DNA of 5,022 nt, taken from contig DSDX01000240.1 of assembly GCA_011048485.1 (NCBI GenBank), forward strand, positions 1 to 5,022. The letters are read 5' to 3'. The notes under the pieces are model-generated. The model was not told the DNA's origin. It made no database searches and saw only the letters and a program-made list of their open reading frames with translations. The number at the start of each line of letters is the position of its first letter. Within the stretch, counting starts at the first letter, position 1. Origin of the DNA: Candidatus Aminicenantota bacterium. Its GTDB lineage: Bacteria; Acidobacteriota; Aminicenantia; Aminicenantales; Saccharicenantaceae. A program made the position numbers and the translations under genes. Shown in pieces: positions 1 to 5,022 of the stretch.

Positions 1-137
1 CGGGTACGACGATCCTGGCCTGGAAGAATACCCACGTGTCGTTCGTCCTGATCGGCCGGGTCGACATGTCCCGGATGATGGATATCGCCCAGGTGTTCAC
101 GGACGCGAGTAGAGCCGCGGATGAATTCGGCGAGTGA
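1..137 (+). CDS. C-terminal fragment of an unidentified protein, possibly anti-sigma-factor-like (5' end outside the window)
   Basis: An open frame with codons from position 3 runs to a TGA at 135-137 and gives about 44 residues, starting GTTILAWKNTHVSF and ending ASRAADEFGE. The pattern is a beta strand with Trp (ILAWKN), a second hydrophobic strand (VSFVLIGRVD), then a helix (MSRMMDIAQVF). It resembles the ending of some membrane anti-sigma factors, where a strand pair of the type 'W...g..y.LvG' is followed by a short amphipathic helix. That likeness is from general memory of the family and is weak, because no zinc-binding or membrane segment lies inside the window. Codon use and GC bias match the downstream gene, and the frame stays open from the edge, so I regard it as genuinely coding. 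The next gene is co-oriented and starts 61 nt after this stop, so co-transcription is possible. Confidence 0.5.
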   Translation, partial: GTTILAWKNTHVSFVLIGRVDMSRMMDIAQVFTDASRAADEFGE

Positions 138-185
138 CCCCGCCCGGGGGCCCCTCGCGGGAATTCAGATAAAGCCGATCTCAAG

Positions 186-195
186 GGAGGAGAGG
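186..195 (+). promoter_or_regulatory. Ribosome binding site that fixes the start at 199
   Basis: A purine-rich stretch with GGAGG at 186-190 (then AGAGG at 191-195) lies 8 nt or less before the ATG at 199. The upstream in-frame ATG at 121 lies inside the coding end of the preceding gene and would put 26 polar residues before the signal peptide. This site therefore decides for the ATG at 199. Confidence 0.75.
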
Positions 196-198
196 ACT

Positions 199-2430
199 AT
201 GCGAAAAAAGGGAGTGGTCTTTCTAGCGGCCATGCTCAGTCTGGTCTTCGCGGCGCGGCCAGCGTCGACGGATGTCGGCCAGGCCCCCCCGGCCGCTGAC
301 CAGCGATCCGAGGCAGCGGGCGGATTGGCCGAGAAGCAGTTCGCCGATGCGGTCACCCTGCTCAAGCAGGAGAATTTCGCCGACGCGATCGCCGCCTATG
401 AAAAGGTCATCCAACTGCTTCCCGGAAGCTCCATCGCCCAGGACGCCCGCTATTGGATCGGCCAGACGTACCTGCGGATGGGGAAGTCCGGCGAGGCGTT
501 GGCCGTCTTCAAGAAGCTCCTCGAGGACTATCCGGGGAGCCCGATCGTGCCGGTGACCCAGCTGATGGTCTCGCGGGCCGAACAGGAGATCGAAGCGGAG
601 AAGGCGCGCGCGAAGAAGGCCGCGGCGTCAGAGCCGTCGCTCATCGTCGATCCGGCCACCGGGGCGGAATTCCGGAAGGTCCATACTTTCTCGGGAAAGA
701 GTGATGTCCTCCTCGGGCTGGGCGGGTTCTTCTCTCCCAACGGGAGATTCCTTCTCAGCGAAAAGACGGTCATCCCCCTGGACGGCTCGGAACCGTTCCC
801 CCTCACGGACAAAGAGGCCTGGCGGGGGAGCTGGTCGCCTGACGGGAAGAAAGCCGCTTTTTACGCCGAGAACGCGATCTGGGTCGTTCCCGTTTCTCCC
901 GAGACCGGCCGCCCGTCAGGGCCCGCAAAAAAGGTCTTGGACGGGAAATACGTGTTCCAATATCCGGTGACTTGGTCTCCCGATTCCAGGAAGATCGCCC
1001 TGCCGAGGAGGGACGATACGACGGACGGCGACATCTGGGTCCTGTCCCTCGAGGACGGCGCGTTGACCCGGCTCACGGATGAGCCTTGGTACGAAACGAA
1101 CGCCTTTTGGCTCCCGGACGGAAAATCGATGGTTTATCTGACCAGAGGCCAGAGATTCGAGATCCGCTTCCTGTCCGGTCCAGGTGAAAAGCCGAAGACG
1201 CTCGCCGAAATGGAGGTCGGCGAGCTTCTTCCTCTGTCCCCGGATGGAAAATGGGTCGCCTATAAGGATCGCCAGAATTTCCGCCTTCTTAGAATAGCCG
1301 ATCAACGTATTTTCAGTATCACTCCACCCGAGGGCGTCGGCTCTTTCCACTCCTGGTCCAGGGATGGGGAAAGGCTGATCTTCAGGCGTTCGTCCTATGA
1401 ATACAAATCGCTTCTCAGGATCGGATCGACCTCGGGAGGGCCGACCTTCGAGCTCGCCAGAGGCATCGATCTATGGCCTTATCAGCAGACGTGGTCTTCC
1501 GCGAGCGATAGGATCATAACTCATCGGGCGGACGACAACGAGCTGGTGATGATCCCTCTCTCCGGTGGAGCTCCGCTTCCCGTCGAATTGGGCGCGGCGA
1601 CCGGAGAAAAGTCCAAACCGCTCGCCTTTTCCCCGGATCAGAAGCGCCTGGCCTTTGCCGTCGACCGCGATGACGAGAACGAGGATCTCTACACGGTCCC
1701 TGTGACGCTGGATGAGCCGGGGACGACGGGCCCGCCGGTGTTGGTCTTCAAGGATTGGGATAGGCGCCAGGTCTTTATGCAGATGTCCTGGTCCCCCGAC
1801 GGCCAAAAAATCGCCCTGATCCACAAAGGCGATATCTGGCTGACCTCGGCCACGGAAGAGAAGCGTGTCCAACTGACCAATACTCCCGAGATCGAGGGGG
1901 GGCCCAAGTGGTCGCCGCGGGGAGACAAGATCGTGTTCAACTCGGAGATCAAGGAAGGCGACACGCGGCTCAGGGTCATTTCGGCCTCCGGCGGAGAAGC
2001 GACGACTCTGATGACCCCGAGCGTGCGCCATTGCTGGTCTCCGGACGGGAAGGCGGTCACGGTCGTTTCCGATAAGAAGCTGTTAAACATGCCGGTCGAC
2101 GGGGGCAAGCCGAGGGAGATCCTCGGTCTCACCGCCAAGGGATCCACGGAACAAGTCTGGGACCTGACCTGGCTTCCGGACGGCAAGCGTATCGCGTTTG
2201 CGGCCGAGCCGGAAAAGGCCAGGGGGACCTCATCCTTGATCTGCGTGGCCTCCATCGGGACTGGCGAAACCGTCGAGCTCGCCTCCGATGACACGGGTTG
2301 GAAAGACGGGTTCTTTCTGTCGCCCGACGGCAAGTGGATCTCTTACTACACGGACCAGTTCATCAAGACCCGCCCCGCTTCGACCATCTGGGAGGTCAAG
2401 CTCGAGGACCTCATCAAGGAGAAGAAGTAG
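199..2430 (+). CDS. Exported TPR and TolB/PD40 beta-propeller repeat protein (743 aa)
   Basis: Residues 1-23 form a Sec-type signal peptide: basic MRKK, hydrophobic VVFLAAMLSLVFAA, likely cleavage around residues 18-23. There is no lipobox Cys, so the product is probably soluble periplasmic or secreted. Residues 43-125 are a TPR module of the CpoB/YbgF or BamD kind (FADAIAAYEKVIQLLPGSS; ARYWIGQTYLRMGKSGEALA). A charged helix follows at 126-143 (RAEQEIEAEKARAKK). From about 155 to 735 there are about 13 PD40 motifs of the form W-S-P-D-G-[KR]-x-[IV]-[AV], near residues 179, 213, 260, 305, 347, 387, 433 (degenerate), 478, 532, 572, 614, 659 and 708. This is enough for two propellers of 6 to 7 blades. 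In known families TPRs bind proteins and TolB-like propellers bind proteins or envelope components. I see no peptidase triad or other catalytic motif, so the role is unassigned. Only two Cys occur (612, 682). The gene converges on a second TPR-PD40 gene, and both end in KEKK. DPP-type or tricorn-type peptidases share such propellers, but their catalytic domain is absent here. Confidence 0.93.
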   Translation: MRKKGVVFLAAMLSLVFAARPASTDVGQAPPAADQRSEAAGGLAEKQFADAVTLLKQENFADAIAAYEKVIQLLPGSSIAQDARYWIGQTYLRMGKSGEALAVFKKLLEDYPGSPIVPVTQLMVSRAEQEIEAEKARAKKAAASEPSLIVDPATGAEFRKVHTFSGKSDVLLGLGGFFSPNGRFLLSEKTVIPLDGSEPFPLTDKEAWRGSWSPDGKKAAFYAENAIWVVPVSPETGRPSGPAKKVLDGKYVFQYPVTWSPDSRKIALPRRDDTTDGDIWVLSLEDGALTRLTDEPWYETNAFWLPDGKSMVYLTRGQRFEIRFLSGPGEKPKTLAEMEVGELLPLSPDGKWVAYKDRQNFRLLRIADQRIFSITPPEGVGSFHSWSRDGERLIFRRSSYEYKSLLRIGSTSGGPTFELARGIDLWPYQQTWSSASDRIITHRADDNELVMIPLSGGAPLPVELGAATGEKSKPLAFSPDQKRLAFAVDRDDENEDLYTVPVTLDEPGTTGPPVLVFKDWDRRQVFMQMSWSPDGQKIALIHKGDIWLTSATEEKRVQLTNTPEIEGGPKWSPRGDKIVFNSEIKEGDTRLRVISASGGEATTLMTPSVRHCWSPDGKAVTVVSDKKLLNMPVDGGKPREILGLTAKGSTEQVWDLTWLPDGKRIAFAAEPEKARGTSSLICVASIGTGETVELASDDTGWKDGFFLSPDGKWISYYTDQFIKTRPASTIWEVKLEDLIKEKK

Positions 2431-2451
2431 CCCGGCTACTTCTTCTCCTTG
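2415..2451. repeat. Perfect 18-bp inverted repeat across two convergent stop codons; possible bidirectional terminator
   Basis: Positions 2415-2432 (CAAGGAGAAGAAGTAGCC) are the exact reverse complement of 2434-2451, with one central C at 2433. As RNA this allows a 17-bp stem with a 3-nt loop in the transcript from either strand. The arms contain the last codons and the TAG stop of both flanking genes (Lys-Glu-Lys-Lys-stop in each). A strong hairpin at the 3' end of both genes suits transcription termination or mRNA 3'-end protection in both directions. No downstream T-tract follows on either side, so it is not a canonical intrinsic terminator. The repeat is directly visible; the function is inferred. 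Confidence 0.8.
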
Positions 2452-4550
2452 GCCGCGGGCAGGAAATTCTCCATGACCCAGACCTCCGACACCACCCGCC
2501 AGGATTGAAAGGCGAGCTTCTTGCCGCCGGGGTGAAAGCTCAGAGTGCTCAGCCCGTCGATGGTCAGGTCATATTTGACAGGATCGCCGCCCTCTGCGGG
2601 GATCCGCCAGAGGCTGCAGGCCTCGCTCTTGCTGCTCCCTTTTTCCCACTTGGCGAAATAGATATATCGGCCGTCGGGCGACCAGGCGATGCTGTTGATG
2701 CCTCCGCCTGTCTCGAGTCTCAAAAGGGTTCGTTTTTCTCCGCCCTCCGAAGGAATGACCCTTAAACAGATTATGCCCAGTTTGCCCTCTTTGAAAGCCA
2801 GCCATTTCCCGTCCGGCGAGAGGTTGTAGGCGATGATCTGGCTCGGGCTCCGGATGAGCTCTTTCCTCTGTCCTGTCTCGAGGTCGATGCTCATGACCCG
2901 GAAGGTCTGATTCGCGAAATCGTCGAGATCGTAAATGACCTTTTTGCCGTCCGGCGAAAGAACCATGCCGTGAAGGCCTCCCATGTCATCCAGGACGAGG
3001 ATGGATTCGGATCCTCCTTTGTCCAGATCCACCCGGAAAAGCCCCAGCTTGTGTCCCTCGACCACGGCGCGGCAAAGAAGAGATCTCCCATCGGGGAACC
3101 AGGCGACGGTGTCGAATTCCTTCAAGTCCAGGGAGATCTCGCGTTCCTCTCCTGTGACCATGGACTTGACGACGAGGACGTCGGGCTTTAAGCCTTCCGG
3201 ACTTCGAAACGAGGTGTAGGCGAGATGATTCCCGTCCGCCGACCAGCAGGGATAGCCATTGTACCCTTCCCAGAGAAGAGCGGCCTTTTCGGTTCTGCCT
3301 GAGGGCCCGCCCGTCGCTGGGTCAAGGGAGACGATATAGACATCACGTTGAGAGGATCCGCTCCCGTAATAGAAGGCGCCGTTCTTGTCAAACCCCATGG
3401 GCATGATCCTCTGGTTGCCGAAATCTCGCTTGACAAGTGCCGGGTCCCCGACGGGTTTTCCGTCTTGGACGGACTGTAGCCAGGCGTCCCGTGTTCCGGA
3501 CCGATCGCTGAGAAAAAGGATCGATTTGCCGTCCGGGGTCCATCCGAGCAGACTCTCGTCCGCGGGATGAGGCATGGGGAGGCCGCCGCCGCCGTCGATG
3601 GCCATGAGATAGATATCGCGTTTTTCCGCGGGCTCTTTCAAGGGCGGCTCGTTTTTGTAGTCGAACGCGATCCATCGTCCGTCAGGCGAAAGGCTCAGCT
3701 TACCCGGGGCTCCGGTATCGAATTCCTTGATGATCCGGGCCCTCCCATCGGTGGCCGAGATCATCGCAATGCGGCAATGCTGTTTGTTGTCCGTGATGAT
3801 CGAAACGATGTATCGACCATCGGGGGTCCATGCGCAAGGACAGGGGTAATAGACGTCTTCGCTTCCATAGAGAATCCTCTGGCCGGTTCCGTCCGTACCA
3901 ACGATGCGCAGGTCATAGCGGGTGTCTTTGAAGGTGATCCAATTATAGGCGATGGACCGTCCGTCCGGTGAGAAGACCGATTCCCCAGCGAAGTCGGCGG
4001 AAACCGCCCAGGAGCCTTTGTTCGTGACCCGGCGCAACTTTCCCGAGGCCACGTCGTAGACGGCCAGATCCCCGGTCTCCCAATCGACGCACGAGATCAG
4101 CTTTCCGTCGGGGGAGAGCCCTCCGTCGATCGCGCCGATCTTCCTGATCCGGAACCCGCTCTCTGCCGGCTCGGCGGGCCGCCGGGCTCCTTGCAGGACG
4201 GCCAGCTTGTCCCGAGCGATCTTGACCGCGTCGGCCTGGTCCGGGTATTCCGCGAGCACCCGTTGATAGGCGCTTGTCGCCTCGCGCAGGCCGAGCTTTT
4301 CGTAGCAGCCGCCCAGGCGGACGAGGGCCTTGGACGCGATGGCGTGGTTGGCGGCGAACTTGGCCACGATCTCTTTGTATTGATCGATCGCGGCCTGGAG
4401 GTCCCCGTCGACCTCCTCTTTCTCGATGGCAGCCCGGAGCAAGACGCCGGGGTCCTGGGACCGGCGCGCGTCGCCGGCCATGGACGCCAGAGCGCCCATG
4501 AGGACGATCATAACAACGGCCAACAGCGATCTTTTCATTCTAATTGTCAT
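2436..4550 (-). CDS. Exported TPR and TolB/PD40 beta-propeller repeat protein (704 aa)
   Basis: Residues 1-25 are a signal peptide: basic MTIRMKRS, hydrophobic LLAVVMIVLMGALA, likely cleavage after SMA at 25. There is no lipobox. Residues 36-120 are a TPR-like helical module (LLRAAIEKEEVDGDLQAAID; KALVRLGGCYEKLGLREA; AYQRVLAEYPDQADAV). Its wording recurs, from memory, in Acidobacteriota and Planctomycetota proteins with propeller or other effector domains. Residues 135-690 carry PD40 motifs at 146, 194, 242, 288, 338, 387 (degenerate, FDKNG), 437, 485, 532, 578, 624 and 673. That is 12 blades spaced 46-50 residues apart, which fits two six-bladed TolB-like propellers. The protein ends VWVMENFLPAAKEKK. 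No catalytic motif is evident, so it is probably a periplasmic or surface binding or scaffold protein. It has nine Cys (82, 154, 237, 239, 259, 435, 493, 595, 645), against two in the convergent neighbour. The start at 4550 is supported by AGGAGGT 8 nt upstream; the Met at residue 5 is less well placed. A response regulator gene lies 71 nt upstream on the same strand. Confidence 0.93.
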   Translation of the reverse strand: MTIRMKRSLLAVVMIVLMGALASMAGDARRSQDPGVLLRAAIEKEEVDGDLQAAIDQYKEIVAKFAANHAIASKALVRLGGCYEKLGLREATSAYQRVLAEYPDQADAVKIARDKLAVLQGARRPAEPAESGFRIRKIGAIDGGLSPDGKLISCVDWETGDLAVYDVASGKLRRVTNKGSWAVSADFAGESVFSPDGRSIAYNWITFKDTRYDLRIVGTDGTGQRILYGSEDVYYPCPCAWTPDGRYIVSIITDNKQHCRIAMISATDGRARIIKEFDTGAPGKLSLSPDGRWIAFDYKNEPPLKEPAEKRDIYLMAIDGGGGLPMPHPADESLLGWTPDGKSILFLSDRSGTRDAWLQSVQDGKPVGDPALVKRDFGNQRIMPMGFDKNGAFYYGSGSSQRDVYIVSLDPATGGPSGRTEKAALLWEGYNGYPCWSADGNHLAYTSFRSPEGLKPDVLVVKSMVTGEEREISLDLKEFDTVAWFPDGRSLLCRAVVEGHKLGLFRVDLDKGGSESILVLDDMGGLHGMVLSPDGKKVIYDLDDFANQTFRVMSIDLETGQRKELIRSPSQIIAYNLSPDGKWLAFKEGKLGIICLRVIPSEGGEKRTLLRLETGGGINSIAWSPDGRYIYFAKWEKGSSKSEACSLWRIPAEGGDPVKYDLTIDGLSTLSFHPGGKKLAFQSWRVVSEVWVMENFLPAAKEKK

Positions 4551-4576
4551 CGGACCTTACCTCCTGCCCTCATCAT
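4547..4576 (-). other. Possible nine-codon upstream frame overlapping the start of the 704-aa gene
   Basis: Reading leftward from 4576, ATG ATG AGG GCA GGA GGT AAG GTC CGA TGA encodes MMRAGGKVR and stops at 4547. Its TGA overlaps the ATG of the large gene in the ATGA arrangement typical of translational coupling. The frame contains the large gene's Shine-Dalgarno. It has no clear Shine-Dalgarno of its own, and a frame this short can occur by chance. Confidence 0.15.
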
Positions 4577-4585
4577 AAGGGTCCG
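4551..4585 (-). promoter_or_regulatory. Potential leader hairpin with the ribosome binding site in its loop
   Basis: In the minus-strand transcript, CGGACC (4585-4580) can pair with GGTCCG (4556-4551), which directly abuts the ATG. Two further A-T pairs are possible around a one-base bulge. The AGGAGGT site falls in the loop. An alternative stem, CCCT (4582-4579) with AGGG (4571-4568), shares bases with the first, so the two cannot form together. The pairing is visible, but a regulatory role is only inferred and the stems are short. Confidence 0.3.
4559..4565 (-). promoter_or_regulatory. Ribosome binding site of the 704-aa gene
   Basis: The minus-strand sequence AGGAGGT (4565-4559) is a near-perfect Shine-Dalgarno, 8 nt before the ATG at 4550. 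It selects this start over the in-frame ATG at 4538, for which the spacing would be 20 nt. Confidence 0.85.
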
Positions 4586-4592
4586 ATATCAA

Positions 4593-4605
4593 GCTCGTAT
4601 CGAGC
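4593..4605. repeat. Small palindrome GCTCG-TAT-CGAGC in the gap after the response regulator gene
   Basis: A 5-bp perfect inverted repeat with a 3-nt centre lies 17 nt after the response regulator stop codon and about 43 nt before the next start. It could be a weak hairpin or a binding site for a dimeric regulator. There is no T-tract after it, so terminator function is not supported. A palindrome this small may be chance. Confidence 0.25.
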
Positions 4606-4621
4606 CCACGTCCAGTGTCTG

Positions 4622-5022
4622 TCAAGATGACTCGCCCTCGAAGCGGTAGCCCATGCCGCGGACGCTGAGGATGAAACGGGGCTTGGCCGGTTTCGGCTCG
4701 AGCTTCTTGCGCAAATTGAGGATATGGGTGTCCACGACCCGGTCGGTGACGATGGTCTCCGGCCCCCAGGCCGTGTCGATCAGCTGCTCGCGGCTCAGCA
4801 CATGTCCACGATGGCGTATGAAGGCCTCCAACAGGCGGAATTCCAGGGCGCTGACGTTGATCGGCGCGCTGCCCCGGCGGACCTCGCCGCGGTCGAAATC
4901 GATCTCGCAGTCCCCGAACCGATAGGTTCCGGAGGATCCCTCCGTCGTCCGGCGAAGAACGGCCTGGATCCGGGCCCGCAACTCCCGCGGGCTGAACGGC
5001 TTGGTGATATAGTCGTCCGCCC
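4622..5022 (-). CDS. OmpR/PhoB-family response regulator, C-terminal part (5' end outside the window)
   Basis: The visible 132 residues begin ADDYITKPFSPREL, which is the end of a receiver domain. ADDY and the Lys in TKPF are the conserved beta5 switch region, and the following helix (RARIQAVLRR) closes the receiver. The phospho-acceptor Asp lies beyond the right edge. A linker (TTEGSSGTY) leads to a complete winged-helix DNA-binding domain: RFGDCEIDFDRGEVRR strands, LEFRLLEAFIRHRGHVLSRE helices, recognition helix TDRVVDTHILNLRKKLE, and wing RFILSVRGMGYRFE. These are hallmark residues of the Trans_reg_C family. The frame is open to the window edge, so the TTG at 4981 is an internal Leu codon and not a start. 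Phosphorylation by a partner histidine kinase would normally drive dimerisation and binding to direct-repeat sites; no kinase gene is in view. The next gene downstream on this strand, 71 nt away, is the 704-residue TPR-PD40 protein, which may be co-transcribed or be a target. The family assignment is firm; the specific regulon cannot be told. Confidence 0.95.
   Translation of the reverse strand, partial: ADDYITKPFSPRELRARIQAVLRRTTEGSSGTYRFGDCEIDFDRGEVRRGSAPINVSALEFRLLEAFIRHRGHVLSREQLIDTAWGPETIVTDRVVDTHILNLRKKLEPKPAKPRFILSVRGMGYRFEGESS

Noticed and set aside
138..161. GC-rich inverted repeat CCCGC/GCGGG (139-143 and 157-161) after the left-edge gene as a terminator
   Set aside because: The stem is only 5 bp, its interior (GGGGCCCC) is self-palindromic without a usable loop, and no T-tract follows.
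916..2333. Long antisense open frames opposite the plus-strand gene (916-1350, 1471-2031, 1689-2333)
   Set aside because: They lie wholly opposite a strongly supported coding frame. Their products are Arg/Pro/Ser-rich or low-quality without domains, as expected in GC-rich DNA.
2436..4140. Many short DNA repeats resembling CCGTCCGGCGA on the plus strand (near 2670, 2810, 2949, 3531, 3670, 3960, 4108)
   Set aside because: They are the reverse-strand codons of the PD40 S-P-D-G-[KR] motif, spaced by blade length. They are protein repeats and not a CRISPR array or operator series.
4572..4600. Minus-strand promoter with -10 TATGAT at 4577-4572
   Set aside because: The hexamer matches 5 of 6 consensus positions, but no -35-like hexamer is found at 16-18 nt. 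It would also place the transcription start at or beyond the Shine-Dalgarno.
3567..4649. Plus-strand open frames opposite the minus-strand TPR-PD40 gene (3567-3971, 4191-4649)
   Set aside because: They are shadows of the 704-residue coding frame, with no signal peptide, domain or plausible ribosome binding site. The second also runs across the intergenic gap.
4653..4925. Plus-strand open frame opposite the response regulator
   Set aside because: It is antisense to a firmly identified winged-helix domain and its product is Ser/Arg-rich with no recognisable features.

Overview
The window is GC-rich and gene-dense. It holds two complete genes and two gene fragments, and looks like part of a bacterial chromosome. 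Both complete genes encode exported proteins with the same layout: signal peptide, short TPR (tetratricopeptide) module, then a long run of TolB/PD40-type beta-propeller repeats. Such proteins are common in Acidobacteriota (including Aminicenantes-like lineages), Planctomycetota and related large-genome environmental bacteria. That placement is inferred from architecture and composition only. No mobile element, CRISPR array, tRNA or rRNA is visible.

Layout, left to right. Positions 1-137 (+) are the 3' end of an open frame cut by the window edge, possibly the C-terminus of an anti-sigma-factor-like protein (weak call). After a 61-nt gap with a good ribosome binding site comes 199-2430 (+), a 743-residue TPR-PD40 protein with about 13 propeller motifs. 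It converges on 2436-4550 (-), a 704-residue TPR-PD40 protein with about 12 very regularly spaced motifs. The two stop codons are 5 bp apart and lie inside a perfect 18-bp inverted repeat (2415-2451) that also encodes the shared Lys-Glu-Lys-Lys tail of both proteins. Upstream of the minus-strand gene, after a 71-nt gap, lies 4622-5022 (-). This is the 3' part of an OmpR/PhoB-family response regulator whose receiver domain runs off the right edge.

How the genes may work together. The response regulator and the 704-residue protein are co-oriented and closely spaced, so they could share a transcript. The 71-nt gap shows several small structural features: a hairpin with the Shine-Dalgarno in its loop, a nine-codon upstream frame overlapping the start codon, and a small palindrome. 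The two TPR-PD40 proteins are probably periplasmic or outer-surface scaffolds or ligand-binding proteins; no catalytic motif is visible in either. No established undescribed system can be claimed. The most noteworthy points are the inverted repeat across the convergent stops, the pairing of two independently built TPR-PD40 proteins, and the coupling of one of them to a two-component regulator.
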